Made by a program: the position numbers and the translations under genes. Under the pieces are notes generated by a model, which saw only the letters and a list, made by a program, of their open reading frames with translations, was not told where the DNA came from and did no database searches. A DNA stretch of 64,000 nucleotides from Propionispira arboris (GTDB lineage Bacteria > Bacillota > Negativicutes > Selenomonadales > Selenomonadaceae). Positions 45,835-56,072 of this stretch are shown here, one piece after another; position 1 is the first letter of the stretch, and each line of letters opens with the position of its first letter. The DNA lies in assembly GCF_900109225.1 (NCBI RefSeq), contig NZ_FNZK01000004.1:124001-188000 (forward strand). The letters run 5' to 3'.

Positions 45835-46551
45835 ATGGCAAGACAAGAAGCTGGACGAGCTTATCAAAAAGTCATAGATTCAATAAAAAGAAAAATCATC
45901 TGTAATGAGGTTAAGCTGGGGGATAATTTGCCGCCTGAACGTGAATTAGCCGAGACGCTGGGGGTAAGTCGTACTTCTATAAGAGAAGCTTTGCGAACAT
46001 TAGAAGTCATGGGTATCATAACCAGTACACAAGGGGCGGGAAATGTGATTTCCGGTAATTTTGAAAAAAGCCTTGGTGAATCATTGGCGATGATGTTTTT
46101 GGTGCAGAAAATCGATTATAGACAGATCAGTGAATTGCGCTGCGGTCTGGAAAAAACAATGATTGCTTTGGCGATTGATAAGATCAGTAAGGAACAAACG
46201 GATCTATTAGAATCCATTATTGAAGATATGGAGAAAAATACAGATGATACAGCGAATGTAGCATTGGATGAAAAACTGCATTATACAATTGCCATGGCGG
46301 CCAGTAATCCCTTAATTGTTACAATTTTACAAGCTCTGGCTGATGTGATGCACCTGTTTATTAAGGATTTACGCAAAAAAATTATCGCAGAGGATAAAGG
46401 TAAAAAGCGCTTGCAGCTGGCACACCAGCATATGGTTATGTGTTTGAAAGCTGGTGATAAAATTGGTGCTCAGGCTGCGATTGAAGAACATTTTCAGCTG
46501 GTCGATGAAAATCTGCGCTTAGATTATATGATGAAAAATACAACTTTTTAA
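45835..46551 (+). CDS. GntR-family regulator, FadR/FCD subfamily
   Basis: 238 residues. N-terminal winged HTH (LPPERELAETLGVSRTSIREALRTLE) and an all-helical FCD ligand domain with the metal-binding pattern (ELRCGLEKTMIALAI, DEKLHYTIAMAASNP, AHQHMVMCLKAGD). Regulators of this type respond to small carboxylates. ATG 45835 follows GGGGGA; the ATG at 45820 abuts that site. It is alone and convergent with corA, so its targets are probably elsewhere. Confidence 0.9.
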   Translation: MARQEAGRAYQKVIDSIKRKIICNEVKLGDNLPPERELAETLGVSRTSIREALRTLEVMGIITSTQGAGNVISGNFEKSLGESLAMMFLVQKIDYRQISELRCGLEKTMIALAIDKISKEQTDLLESIIEDMEKNTDDTANVALDEKLHYTIAMAASNPLIVTILQALADVMHLFIKDLRKKIIAEDKGKKRLQLAHQHMVMCLKAGDKIGAQAAIEEHFQLVDENLRLDYMMKNTTF

Positions 46552-46553
46552 TG

Positions 46554-47612
46554 TCACAGCCATTGTTTCTTGCGAAAAAAGCGGAGCATACCTAATACGA
46601 TTAAAAGCATGAACAATAGAAGGACAGGATAGCCATAATCTAAATCGAGTTCAGGCATAGTCTTGAAATTCATGCCTTCAAGGCCGGCTAAAAACGTTAA
46701 TGGAATGAAAATGGTTGAGATGATGGTTAAAACTTTCATAACTTCGTTCATGCGATTGCTGATGCTTGACAAATAAATATCCATCAAACCATTAACCATT
46801 TCACGGTAGGTCTCTACGGTGTCAATAATTTGTACAACATGATCGTAGACGTCGCGAATGTAGATATGCATTTGTGGACTTAACAGCTCAGAGTCGCCTC
46901 TTTCCAGATTGCTAATAATCTCACGCAACGGCCAGATGGCTTTGCGGATAAATAAGAGATCAGTACGCAGACCCTGAATCTCTTTAACTTGCGTGGCATC
47001 GACCTCTTGGATAACACGTTCTTCTAAAAGATCAATTTGTTCACCGACATGTTCCAAAGCAATAAAATAATTGTCAACGACGAGATCGAGTAAAGCATAG
47101 CCAAGATAATCCGCCCCAGTTTTTCGAATTTTACTTTTACTGGAGCGCAAGCGATTACGAACTGCCTCAAAAACATTAAAATCATTTTCTAAAAAAGAGA
47201 TTACATAGTTTTTACCAATAATTAGAGAAATTTGTTCAATTAACAAATCATTGTCTTGCAAACGGATATTTTTCATGATTAAAAAAAGATATTCTCCATA
47301 GTCTTCTGTTTTTGGTCGATGACTTGTATTGAGCATATCTTCAAGAACTAAATTATGAATGCCGAATAACTGACCAATTTTATCTAATACTTCTATTTGA
47401 CTGGCACCGACAATATCAATCCAGGTTACGGTCTCCGTTTGTTTAAAACTGGATAAATCATCAATGGAGTGGATTTCGCTTTCATAGAATTGATCGCTAT
47501 TGAAATCGATTACGCGTACTTTTGTTTTTACGGCTGGATCAAATCCATAGCCAATCAATGTACCAGGTGGAAGTCCTGCTTTTTGTGTAGAGAAACGGCG
47601 GCGTTTTTTCAT
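46554..47612 (-). CDS. corA: CorA-family magnesium/cobalt transporter
   Basis: 352 residues. Large cytoplasmic N-domain rich in charged helices, two C-terminal membrane helices and the signature GMNF (in LAGLEGMNFKTMPELDLDYGYP, the usual pore loop). Forms a homopentameric Mg2+ channel. Ribosome site AGAGGT. The stop lies two bases from the stop of the convergent FadR-type gene, with no visible terminator between them. Confidence 0.93.
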   Translation of the reverse strand: MKKRRRFSTQKAGLPPGTLIGYGFDPAVKTKVRVIDFNSDQFYESEIHSIDDLSSFKQTETVTWIDIVGASQIEVLDKIGQLFGIHNLVLEDMLNTSHRPKTEDYGEYLFLIMKNIRLQDNDLLIEQISLIIGKNYVISFLENDFNVFEAVRNRLRSSKSKIRKTGADYLGYALLDLVVDNYFIALEHVGEQIDLLEERVIQEVDATQVKEIQGLRTDLLFIRKAIWPLREIISNLERGDSELLSPQMHIYIRDVYDHVVQIIDTVETYREMVNGLMDIYLSSISNRMNEVMKVLTIISTIFIPLTFLAGLEGMNFKTMPELDLDYGYPVLLLFMLLIVLGMLRFFRKKQWL

Positions 47613-47802
47613 TTATATACCTCTTTTTATATATTATACTCATGGTTGTTATTGAGATTCTATTACAAAAACGAGCAAAAAACAATATGATTTCAGGACA
47701 AAAAGCGACTTGTTCTTAGTTATACTCAGAAAAAGGACTAACTAAATTGAGCAAAAGGTGTTATAATAAATAATAGGTCATAACAAAAGGGAGATGTTCA
47801 AT

Positions 47803-47910
47803 ATGGGAGATAAGAGCCCAAAGAACAAGGAAAAGAAAAAGAAAAAGGCCGATAAGAAAAAACCTACAACTCAAGCTAATGCTACATTAGCATCTATACA
47901 AGCAAAGTGA
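47803..47910 (+). CDS. 35-residue lysine-rich protein
   Basis: Small frame beginning MGDKSPKNKEKKKKKADKKK and ending in an Ala/Thr tail: 12 lysines in 35 residues. Good ribosome site (AAAAGGGAG at 47785-47793, nine bases before ATG) and an intrinsic terminator 12 bases after the stop, so it is a genuine monocistronic unit. The opening MGDKSPK resembles tiny basic proteins I recall from several bacterial phyla, but I cannot name a family. It may bind nucleic acid or ribosomes. Confidence 0.7.
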   Translation: MGDKSPKNKEKKKKKADKKKPTTQANATLASIQAK

Positions 47911-47922
47911 TTTTCGCTTAGG

Positions 47923-47953
47923 ACGCAGCTATAATTTATAGCTGCGTTTTTTC
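47923..47953 (+). terminator. Terminator after the 35-residue gene
   Basis: ACGCAGCTATA pairs with TATAGCTGCGT, followed by TTTTTTC. Confidence 0.92.
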
Positions 47954-48183
47954 TTATTTAAAAAGAATTTTTAATAGATTTTGTTTTCATACAAGCAATA
48001 CTAAATGATAAGCAGAAAATTTATTGCCGAAATGTATGATGATTTATCGTGTGTGCAATAAAATATAAAGGCAATACTACAAATCGTCGGTTAAAAAAAG
48101 CCTAAACGAGTCATAGTATACAAAGGTTCTGACCGTTATAAATACAGACTATGATTAAAACAATATAAATAAATAAAAAATAA

Positions 48184-48212
48184 TTGAAATATTAAGTAAA
48201 GAGTGTTATATT
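48184..48212 (+). promoter_or_regulatory. Promoter of the arabinose operon
   Basis: TTGAAA (48184-48189), 17 bases, TATATT (48207-48212). Confidence 0.65.
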
Positions 48213-48224
48213 ATAAAAGTTAGT

Positions 48225-48304
48225 TGTATGATAATTTTTACAAATATGTATGACAATGAAAATACGAAAGAAAAGTTGAATAAGGTAGTTTTTCATACAG
48301 TATG
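48225..48304 (+). promoter_or_regulatory. TGTATG half-sites, candidate AraR-type operators
   Basis: TGTATGATAA (48225-48234) and TGTATGACAA (48247-48256) are direct repeats 22 bases apart, two helical turns. The inverted half CATACA is in CATACAGTATG (48294-48304). They lie just downstream of the promoter. Similar TGTACG half-sites form the AraR box in B. subtilis. No araR gene is in the window. Confidence 0.4.
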
Positions 48305-48432
48305 AGTAGGTGTGAAGCAAGCCGGCAAATTCACCAAGCTGCCATGTTGTATTTATAATATATATAGATAATTAGGTCATTTATTTAGAAGTTTCAGAAA
48401 ACTGTTTTATTTGAATGGAGGAGATTTTTCAT

Positions 48433-49860
48433 ATGATGGAAGATGCTGTACAAGAAAACTTTGGAAGAATTTCAAATACGAGGGATCGAAAGACGGCTAA
48501 AATGCGTACTTTTATTTCATTTGCGGCGGGGATGGCCGGTCTGTTATTTGGCTTGGATATTGGTGTTATTGCAGGAGCCTTGCCATTTATTGCAAAGCAT
48601 TTTGCTTTAAGCAGTCAACAGCAAGAATGGGTTGTTAGTTCAATGATGTTAGGGGCAGCATTTGGTGCAATTGCCACAGGGTGGCTGTCTTCACGTCTTG
48701 GAAGAAAATACAGTTTGTTAATTGGGGCAGGATTTTTCATTTTAGGTTCCATCGGTTCTGCGTTTGCAACGAGTGTAACAATTTTACTGGTGGCACGTGT
48801 TATTTTGGGCTTTGCGGTGGGGATTGCTTCCTACACAGCACCTTTATATTTATCGGAAATGGCTGATAAAGAGATTCGGGGAAAATTGATTGCGATGTAC
48901 CAACTGATGGTTACCGTAGGTATTTTATTAGCCTTTTTATCGGATACCGCTCTTAGTTATAGTGGAGATTGGCGGATGATGGTAGGTATTATCTGTGTCC
49001 CGGCAGTGATCCTTATGCTGGCTGTTTTGAAGCTGCCAGATAGCCCAAGATGGCTGGCTTCAAAAGGACGTTTCGATGAAGCGAAAAGTGTATTACATAT
49101 GCTGCATAGTAATGAAAGAAAAGTAGCAAGTGAATTATTGGATATTCGTGAGAGTTTAAAAGTCAAACAAGAAGGCTGGGGGCTTTTTAAAGCCAATAAA
49201 AATGTCCGCCGCGTCGTTTTTCTTGGTATGCTTTTACAGGCCATGCAACAGTTTACAGGGATGAACATTATAATGTATTATGCACCGAAAATTTTTAGTC
49301 TGGCAGGGTTTACTACAACCGAAGAACAGATGATGGCAACAGTAATCGATGGTTTAACGTTTGTGTTAGCAACTTTTATTGCCATGAATATGGTAGATAA
49401 AGCCGGTCGTAAACCAGCTTTGAAAATAGGGTTTTCGGTCATGGCAGCCGGAACTTTGATTTTGGGTGTTTGCTTGAATCTGATTGACAGTGGTAGTACA
49501 TCCACTTGGATTTCGTATATAGCAGTTGCGATGACGGTGGTTTGTATTGGCGGTTATGCCATGAGTGCTGCTCCGGTTGTTTGGATTTTGTGTTCGGAAA
49601 TCCAACCACTTAAGAGTCGCGATTTCGGGATTGCTTGTTCGACTACAACAAATTGGATTTCAAATATGATCATTGGTGCTACATTCTTGACATTATTGAA
49701 TTCAGTTGGTTCAGCCATGACATTTTGGATTTATACGGGAATGAATGTTTTGTTTATCTTCTTTACAATTTACCTGATTCCTGAAACCAAAAATGTGACA
49801 TTGGAACAAATTGAACAGAATTTATTGCAGGGCAAGAAACTTAGAGATATTGGCTGCTGA
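48433..49860 (+). CDS. araE: Sugar:proton symporter of the MFS sugar-porter family, probable arabinose transporter
   Basis: 475 residues, 12 membrane helices. [57 protein letters not shown] and [13 protein letters not shown] are sugar-porter signatures and closest to the AraE/GalP group. First gene of the arabinose operon, which defines the likely substrate. ATG 48433 follows GGAGGAG. Confidence 0.88.
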   Translation: MMEDAVQENFGRISNTRDRKTAKMRTFISFAAGMAGLLFGLDIGVIAGALPFIAKHFALSSQQQEWVVSSMMLGAAFGAIATGWLSSRLGRKYSLLIGAGFFILGSIGSAFATSVTILLVARVILGFAVGIASYTAPLYLSEMADKEIRGKLIAMYQLMVTVGILLAFLSDTALSYSGDWRMMVGIICVPAVILMLAVLKLPDSPRWLASKGRFDEAKSVLHMLHSNERKVASELLDIRESLKVKQEGWGLFKANKNVRRVVFLGMLLQAMQQFTGMNIIMYYAPKIFSLAGFTTTEEQMMATVIDGLTFVLATFIAMNMVDKAGRKPALKIGFSVMAAGTLILGVCLNLIDSGSTSTWISYIAVAMTVVCIGGYAMSAAPVVWILCSEIQPLKSRDFGIACSTTTNWISNMIIGATFLTLLNSVGSAMTFWIYTGMNVLFIFFTIYLIPETKNVTLEQIEQNLLQGKKLRDIGC

Positions 49861-49898
49861 AAAGTTTCACAGTCGTTTAGAATATAGGAGGTTTTTTT

Positions 49899-51572
49899 AT
49901 GGCGAAATATACAATCGGTGTTGACTTTGGGTCGCTTTCAGGGCGGGCTGTTTTAGTAGAAGTGGAAAGTGGACGTGAGTTAATCAGTTCAATTTATAAA
50001 TATCCTCATGCGGTAATGGATACGTGTTTACCCGATGGCACGAAGCTGGGGGTTGACTGGGCTTTGCAAGATCCACAAGATTATATCGATGTTTTATCGA
50101 ATACAATACCAGAACTTATTCACCAAACGGGAATTTCACCGAATGATATTATCGGTATTGGTACGGACTTTACAGCTTGTACGGTTTTACCGGTAAAAGC
50201 AGACGGTACACCATTGTGTTTCTTGCCTGAGTTTAAAGCTAATCCGCATGCCTATGTAAAACTTTGGAAACATCATGCAGCGCAGGATAAAGCCAATCGT
50301 TTAAATGAAATTGCCGCAGCGCGTGGTGAAAAATGGCTGGCTCGTTATGGTGGAAAAATTTCTTCGGAGTGGGAAATACCAAAACTTTGGCAAATATTGG
50401 ATGAATCCCCTGAGGTTTATGCAGCAATGGATTCTTTTGTAGAAGCCGCTGACTGGATTATTTGGCAGCTCACCGGTGTGCAGACCCGCAATTCTTGTAC
50501 AGCTGGTTATAAGGCGATGTGGAATAAAAAAGAAGGGTATCCACCAAAAGACTTTTTTAAAGCCTTAGATTCACGCTTAGAAAATGTGATTGCTGATAAA
50601 ATGAGCTGCCCGGTTACACCGCTCGGGCAAAAAGCGGGAGTCATTAGTCCACTGGCGGCAAAACTTACCGGTCTGAATGAAGGGACCGCTGTGGCGATTG
50701 GCAATGTGGATGCTCATGTAACGGTTCCGGCTGTGAAAATCAATGGAGTCGGCAAAATTTTGGCAATTATGGGAACTTCGACTTGTCATGTGCTTTTGGG
50801 TGAAGAAGAAAAAATGGTTCCGGGTATGTGTGGTGTTGTGGAAGATGGTATATTACCAGGATTTTTTGGCTATGAAGCAGGTCAGTCTTGTGTAGGCGAT
50901 CATTTTGAATGGTTTGTTAATAACTGTCTGCCGGCTGCTTATTTGGCAGAGGCAAGAGATAAAACGATTGATATTCATCAGCTCTTGACTGAAAAAGCTG
51001 AAAAACTGACAGCTGGTGAAAGTGGGCTTTTGGCACTTGATTGGTGGAATGGCAATCGGTCTGTATTAGTGGATGTTGATTTGACTGGTATGATGCTGGG
51101 GATGACTCTTCAGACAAAGCCGGAAGAGATGTACCGGGCTTTGATTGAGGCGACTGCTTTTGGCACGCGAAAGATTATTGAAACATTTCGTGACAATGGT
51201 GTGCCGATTCACGAATTTTATGCATCGGGTGGCATTTCACAGAAAAATGCATTAGCAATGCATATTTATGCCGACGTTATTAATCTGCCGGTTAAAATTG
51301 CTGGATCAACCCAGGGACCGGCACTTGGTTCTGCCATTTTCGGCGCTGTTGCAGCAGGGGCAGCTGCAGGTGGTTATGATAGTGTATTTGATGCGACGAA
51401 ACATATGGGGAAATTGCGGTCGGATGTATATCTGCCAAATCCAAAAAATGCAGCTATTTACGATCGTTTATATAAAGAATATGATATTTTGCATGAATAT
51501 TTTGGCCGTGGTGAAAATGATGTCATGAAACGTCTTAAAACAATAAAAAAAGAAGTCCTTGCGGATCAATAA
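49899..51572 (+). CDS. araB: Ribulokinase
   Basis: 557-residue FGGY-family kinase that phosphorylates L-ribulose. [19 protein letters not shown] opens the ATPase fold; [38 protein letters not shown] and [19 protein letters not shown] follow, all AraB-specific in wording. Ribosome site AGGAGG. It follows the transporter by 38 bases and precedes araA. Confidence 0.96.
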   Translation: MAKYTIGVDFGSLSGRAVLVEVESGRELISSIYKYPHAVMDTCLPDGTKLGVDWALQDPQDYIDVLSNTIPELIHQTGISPNDIIGIGTDFTACTVLPVKADGTPLCFLPEFKANPHAYVKLWKHHAAQDKANRLNEIAAARGEKWLARYGGKISSEWEIPKLWQILDESPEVYAAMDSFVEAADWIIWQLTGVQTRNSCTAGYKAMWNKKEGYPPKDFFKALDSRLENVIADKMSCPVTPLGQKAGVISPLAAKLTGLNEGTAVAIGNVDAHVTVPAVKINGVGKILAIMGTSTCHVLLGEEEKMVPGMCGVVEDGILPGFFGYEAGQSCVGDHFEWFVNNCLPAAYLAEARDKTIDIHQLLTEKAEKLTAGESGLLALDWWNGNRSVLVDVDLTGMMLGMTLQTKPEEMYRALIEATAFGTRKIIETFRDNGVPIHEFYASGGISQKNALAMHIYADVINLPVKIAGSTQGPALGSAIFGAVAAGAAAGGYDSVFDATKHMGKLRSDVYLPNPKNAAIYDRLYKEYDILHEYFGRGENDVMKRLKTIKKEVLADQ

Positions 51573-51607
51573 AATAGACAAATGCAATGTATATGGAGGA
51601 ATTTTAC

Positions 51608-53089
51608 ATGAAACAGTTAAAAGAATATAAATTTTGGTTTATTACTGGCAGCCAGCATCTTTATGGTGAAGAAACCTTAAAAAAAGTGGCTGAGCATTCA
51701 GTGGTAATGGTTGAAAAACTTAATGCTGCTGGGACTTTACCAGTTGAAATCGATTTTAAAATTGTGGCAACGACTTCCGATGCGATTGAACAGGTTATGG
51801 AAGATGCCAATTATGATCAGAGCTGTGCGGGTATCATTACGTGGATGCATACGTTTTCTCCATCCAAAATGTGGATTCGCGGGCTGGGTAAATTACAGAA
51901 ACCTTATTTGCATTTACATACACAATTTAATAAAGAAATTCCTAATGAAGAAATTGATATGGATTTCATGAATTTGAATCAATCCGCGCATGGTGACCGT
52001 GAACATGGCTTTATTGGCACAAGGATGCGTTTGGCTCGTCGCGTCGTTGTTGGCTATTGGGGCGATAAAAATGTACAGGAAAAAATTGGTTTATGGATGC
52101 GTACCGCGATTGGTGTTGCGGCTAGTAAATCATTGAAAGTTGCTCGATTTGGTGACAATATGCGTGATGTTGCAGTAACGGAAGGCGACAAAGTCGAAGC
52201 ACAGATCAAACTCGGCTGGTCAGTCAATACATATCCGGTTGGTGATCTGGTACCTTATATTGATGGGGTAAGCGAAAAAGAAATTGATGCCTTGATGAAA
52301 GTTTATGAAGAAGAATATATTTTAAATACAAAGAATATTGCTTCTGTTCGCTATCAAGCAAAAATGGAAATTGGCATGAAGAAATTTTTGCAGGAAGGTA
52401 AATTTGATGCTTTTGTTAACACCTTTGAAGATTTATATGGTATGAAACAGCTGCCGGGGCTGGCAACACAACATTTGACAGCACAGGGGTATGGGTTTGG
52501 TCCGGAAGGCGACTGGAAAGTTGCTGCTATGACAAGCTTAATGAAGACGATGGCACAGGGCGATGACAAGGGTACGGCTTTAATGGAAGATTATACCTAT
52601 CATTTTGGCGATAATGGTGGCAGCTTGATTTTAGGTGCTCATATGTTAGAAGTATGCCCAAGTGTTGCAGCCGAAAAACCCAAAATTGAAGTACATGATT
52701 TGGGAATTGGCGGTAAAGATGCACCAGCGCGATTGGTTTTTGAAGGTAAATCAGGGAAAGCCATAACGGCATCTTTAATTGATATGGGGGGCAGAATGCG
52801 TTTGATTGTCAATGATGTTTTGGCTGTAAAACCAATTTTGTCTATGCCGAATTTGCCAGTTGCCAGAGTGATGTGGAAACCAATGCCAAATCTAGAAACA
52901 TCAGCAGAAGCCTGGATTTTAGCTGGGGGAGCCCATCATAGTATTATAAGTTTTTCTGTTACAGCACAGCAGCTTGAAGATTGGGCGGCTATGATGGATA
53001 TCGAGTTTGTCCATATTAATGAAAAAACGGAAATATCACAGTTTAAACATGATTTATTGATGTCAGATCTGATCTGGAAATTAAAGTAG
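51608..53089 (+). CDS. araA: L-arabinose isomerase
   Basis: 493 residues, full length. Converts L-arabinose to L-ribulose using Mn2+. [45 protein letters not shown] and [11 protein letters not shown] carry the conserved catalytic and metal residues. ATG 51608 follows GGAGG at 51595-51599. It sits in the order transporter, araB, araA, araD. Confidence 0.97.
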   Translation: MKQLKEYKFWFITGSQHLYGEETLKKVAEHSVVMVEKLNAAGTLPVEIDFKIVATTSDAIEQVMEDANYDQSCAGIITWMHTFSPSKMWIRGLGKLQKPYLHLHTQFNKEIPNEEIDMDFMNLNQSAHGDREHGFIGTRMRLARRVVVGYWGDKNVQEKIGLWMRTAIGVAASKSLKVARFGDNMRDVAVTEGDKVEAQIKLGWSVNTYPVGDLVPYIDGVSEKEIDALMKVYEEEYILNTKNIASVRYQAKMEIGMKKFLQEGKFDAFVNTFEDLYGMKQLPGLATQHLTAQGYGFGPEGDWKVAAMTSLMKTMAQGDDKGTALMEDYTYHFGDNGGSLILGAHMLEVCPSVAAEKPKIEVHDLGIGGKDAPARLVFEGKSGKAITASLIDMGGRMRLIVNDVLAVKPILSMPNLPVARVMWKPMPNLETSAEAWILAGGAHHSIISFSVTAQQLEDWAAMMDIEFVHINEKTEISQFKHDLLMSDLIWKLK

Positions 53090-53103
53090 GAGGATCGATA
53101 ACG

Positions 53104-53796
53104 ATGCTGGAAAAATTAAAAGAAGAAGTATATCAGGCCAATATGATGCTGCCTGCTTATAAAATGGTGACATTTACCTGGGGGAATGTTTCAGCAATTG
53201 ATCGTGAAACAGGTTTTATTGTTATCAAACCATCAGGCGTGGATTATGATAAAATGAGACCAGAAGATATGGTGGTTGTAGATCTGAATGGTAAGCGGAT
53301 TGAGGGGAAACTTAATCCGTCGTCTGATACGGCAACACATATTGAACTTTATAAAGCTTGTTCTCAAATCGGTGGAGTTGTGCATACACATTCGCGGTAT
53401 GCGACTTCTTGGGCGCAAGCCTGCTTAGCTATACCAGCACTTGGGACAACGCATGCAGACTATTTTTATGGTGCGATTCCTTGTACCAGAGATATGCACG
53501 AGGAAGAAATTCAAGGTGCCTATGAAAAAGAAACGGGTACAGTTATTATTGAAACGTTTGCCGGGCGAAATATGATGGATGTACCGGGTGTATTGGTACA
53601 TTCACATGGGCCGTTTGCCTGGGGTACGAATGCAAAAGAAGCGGTACACAATGCTGTTGTTTTAGAAGAAGTGGCTTGTATGGCATATCAGTCGATTACT
53701 TTAAATGGTGGAGCATTCCGTGAAATGCAGCAGGCTCTGTTGGATAAGCACTATTTACGGAAACATGGCAAAAATGCTTATTATGGACAAAAATAA
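53104..53796 (+). CDS. araD: L-ribulose-5-phosphate 4-epimerase
   Basis: 230 residues. Class II aldolase fold; converts L-ribulose 5-phosphate to D-xylulose 5-phosphate. The zinc histidines appear in [15 protein letters not shown] and [21 protein letters not shown] and TWGNVSAID bind the phosphate. Ribosome site AGGAGGAT. Last gene of the operon; a truncated repeat copy begins eight bases past the stop. Confidence 0.95.
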   Translation: MLEKLKEEVYQANMMLPAYKMVTFTWGNVSAIDRETGFIVIKPSGVDYDKMRPEDMVVVDLNGKRIEGKLNPSSDTATHIELYKACSQIGGVVHTHSRYATSWAQACLAIPALGTTHADYFYGAIPCTRDMHEEEIQGAYEKETGTVIIETFAGRNMMDVPGVLVHSHGPFAWGTNAKEAVHNAVVLEEVACMAYQSITLNGGAFREMQQALLDKHYLRKHGKNAYYGQK

Positions 53797-53803
53797 TTGA
53801 AAT

Positions 53804-53846
53804 CTATACCCCATTCCTGACGATTGCCATATAGAATATTTAATGC
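53804..53846 (+). repeat. Dispersed hairpin repeat, copy 5 (3' fragment)
   Basis: Only the last 43 bases of the unit: CTATACCCCATTCCTGACG, then ATTGCCATATAGAATATTTAATGC. It lacks the 5' arm and loop and lies directly behind araD, so it cannot fold as the full copies do. Confidence 0.85.
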
Positions 53847-53903
53847 AATTAATTATAGTAGGGATTAAATTATAAAAACATAGGGTTTCCTAAAAATTTG
53901 TAC

Positions 53904-53968
53904 AAAAAAGACTGACAAAAATGTTTCGCCAGAATTCTGGTTCGACACATTTTTCGTCAGTCTTTTTA
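53904..53968. terminator. Bidirectional terminator between araD and the sensor kinase gene
   Basis: AAAAAAGACTGAC pairs with GTCAGTCTTTTT. AAAATGT/ACATTTT continues the helix, and the tip holds the perfect palindrome CCAGAATTCTGG. It serves both convergent genes. Confidence 0.9.
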
Positions 53969-55237
53969 AATTGCATTACGGGGCAGTTTAATCGTAAACG
54001 TGGTACCTTCCCCGAGTTTGCTGAAGACTTTTAAGGTTCCTTTATGCCTCTTGATGATCCACTTTGCCATGGAAAGCCCCAGCCCGGCACCACCGCGCTG
54101 ACGCGAAGAGTCGGCTTGGTAAAAACGATCAAAAATTTTGGCGATATCTTCTTCGGCAATGCCTTCACCAGTATCGATTACATTTATAACAGATGTATCA
54201 ACTGTGTTATAACAATTTGTTGTAATTTTTCCATTGGGTGGGGTATGCCGCAGGGCATTGTCAATGAGGATGGTTAGCACTTGTTTAATACGAGCCGGGT
54301 CGCCAAGCCCTGTTATAGCTTGACCGTGAACTTTGGTTTCAAGCGTTATTTCCTTTTCAGCGGCTAGCAGTTCAAAGGCTGTAACCGCACTTTCAACAAC
54401 CGTATCAAGGGAAAAATATTCTTTTTCCAGTAGTTGTTGATTGGCATCGGCGCGAGCAAGAAACAAAAGCGAGTTGATGAGTTCTGTCATACGAGTTGTC
54501 TCACCTTGCAGATTGTTAAGCCATTTGCGATTGTTATCAAGTGTATCACCGGGCGGCGCTCCTTTCATAATATCAAGGTTAGTCTGCATGATTGTAATTG
54601 GAGTTCTGAGCTCATGGGACGCATTGGCAACAAATTTCTTTTGCTGGGTAGTCGCATATTGGATTGGTTTTATCACGTGTTTTGCCATGAAAAAACTGGC
54701 GAGAAAAGAAAGTAATGTACAAAATAAACCAGCTAAAATTAAATAGGATACAGTAGTATGAAAAATGGTTCGTTCTTCCGATTGGTCATCAAATACAATT
54801 AAAAATCCGCCATTTGATAATGGCGTTTTAAGATAGGAAAAGGGAATCGTGGCAAATTCAATATCATCTCGTAGTTTAGTCGATTTGACCGTAGCTTGTA
54901 CGAGTTTCGATAGAGTATCATTGTCCACAGTGATATCAGAAGATTTATGCACAATAATTCCAATGGCATCTGTTTTGATAAAGAAAAAACTGGGGTGGGG
55001 CATGGGAAATATGCTAGGACGTTTTTCTTCAGAATCGTTATCTCGCATATTACGTGGTGGTAAATCGACCATATTATTTTGCGTGACATTTTTAGTTATC
55101 TTGGTTAAGGTATAATCGGTGGTGCTTTGTGAATTAAACTCTAGTAAAATACATACGCCAGAAATTAAAATAATAAATAAAAATATGGTTACAGCAGCAT
55201 TGATAAGCGTCATTTTTATGTGAAGCTGGCGAAACAT
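53966..55237 (-). CDS. Two-component sensor histidine kinase
   Basis: 423 residues. TM1 about 12-32, a 125-residue extracytoplasmic sensor with PMPHPSFFFIKTD, TM2 about 160-185. HisKA has the phosphorylated histidine in NASHELRTP (about residue 209). HATPase boxes are DNALRHTPPNG, DTGEGI and GGAGLGLSMAKWI. Its ATG directly abuts the regulator stop (TAAATG), so the two are coupled. Signal unknown. Confidence 0.93.
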   Translation of the reverse strand: MFRQLHIKMTLINAAVTIFLFIILISGVCILLEFNSQSTTDYTLTKITKNVTQNNMVDLPPRNMRDNDSEEKRPSIFPMPHPSFFFIKTDAIGIIVHKSSDITVDNDTLSKLVQATVKSTKLRDDIEFATIPFSYLKTPLSNGGFLIVFDDQSEERTIFHTTVSYLILAGLFCTLLSFLASFFMAKHVIKPIQYATTQQKKFVANASHELRTPITIMQTNLDIMKGAPPGDTLDNNRKWLNNLQGETTRMTELINSLLFLARADANQQLLEKEYFSLDTVVESAVTAFELLAAEKEITLETKVHGQAITGLGDPARIKQVLTILIDNALRHTPPNGKITTNCYNTVDTSVINVIDTGEGIAEEDIAKIFDRFYQADSSRQRGGAGLGLSMAKWIIKRHKGTLKVFSKLGEGTTFTIKLPRNAI

Positions 55238-55906
55238 TTATTGTTCCTCTTCAAAGGAATAACCAATACCGCGAATTGTCCTGATATTGGTTAAATTCAA
55301 TTTTTTTCGCAAGTAATAGATATATAAATCGACATTCGCTATGCCGGCATCACTGTTATAACCCCATATTTTTTCCATGATACGTTCTTTGGTGACGACT
55401 TGTCCCTGGTTTTGCATAAGAAGCGATAAAAGAGCAGTCTCTTTGACCGTGAGCTGAATTTTTGTCTTTCCTTTTAACAGTGCTTCACCGTGTAATGGAT
55501 ATAGAGTGATGCCGCCGCTTTCAATGATATTTTCTGTTGATTTTTTTTCACTGCGGCGTGTGAGGACTTTTATGCGAGCGAGTAGTTCTTCGGTAAAAAA
55601 TGGTTTGATAAGATAATCATCCGCACCAGCCTCAAGTCCGGCAACCCGTTCACTTGGTTCATCTTTGGCGGTGAGCAAAAGCACAGGGGTGTCATTTTTT
55701 TCTTTGCGCATTTCCTTTAGGACAGACAGTCCGTCTAAGCGTGGCAGCATACGATCGAGTACTATGACATCGTATTTGTTTTCTCGTGTCATCTGGAGTG
55801 CTGTGAGGCCGTCTAGAGCAGTTTCTACTGTATACCCGGCCCTGCCTATTAATACGGTGAGTGCCTCACTTAGTTTTACTTCATCTTCAACCAGTAATAA
55901 ATTCAT
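55238..55906 (-). CDS. OmpR/PhoB-family response regulator
   Basis: 222 residues. Receiver domain MNLLLVEDEVKLSE with phosphoacceptor aspartate in DVIVLDRMLPRLDG (about residue 51), LLLTAKD and the lysine in DDYLIKPF. C-terminal winged-helix domain (LTVKETALLSLLMQNQG, ERIMEKIWGYNSD). ATG 55906 has GAAGG nine bases upstream; a longer frame adds MKRRLIQ without support. Expressed with the kinase. Confidence 0.94.
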   Translation of the reverse strand: MNLLLVEDEVKLSEALTVLIGRAGYTVETALDGLTALQMTRENKYDVIVLDRMLPRLDGLSVLKEMRKEKNDTPVLLLTAKDEPSERVAGLEAGADDYLIKPFFTEELLARIKVLTRRSEKKSTENIIESGGITLYPLHGEALLKGKTKIQLTVKETALLSLLMQNQGQVVTKERIMEKIWGYNSDAGIANVDLYIYYLRKKLNLTNIRTIRGIGYSFEEEQ

Positions 55907-56072
55907 TTGAATCAACCTTCTTTTCACAAAATATGAGATATTTTAAGTATGAAGAACAATCATTGGAACTTCATTTGTTTTTTTAGGGAAATTAGACTAC
56001 AATATATATAATCTATCATAAAATCGGGAAAAAGTGAAAAAAATGAAAAATAAATATAAAGAGGTGCATTGA

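Larger units (their letters stand above)
47911..48432. other. Regulatory region upstream of the arabinose operon
   Basis: 522 bases. Terminator of the small basic gene at 47923-47953, then about 230 AT-rich bases with nothing recognised, then the arabinose promoter and TGTATG half-sites. No gene. Confidence 0.6.

Noticed and set aside
47803-47910. The lysine-rich small gene as a peptide natural-product precursor
   Set aside because: No modifying enzyme or exporter is nearby, and the sequence has no leader-core pattern or Cys/Ser/Thr-rich core.
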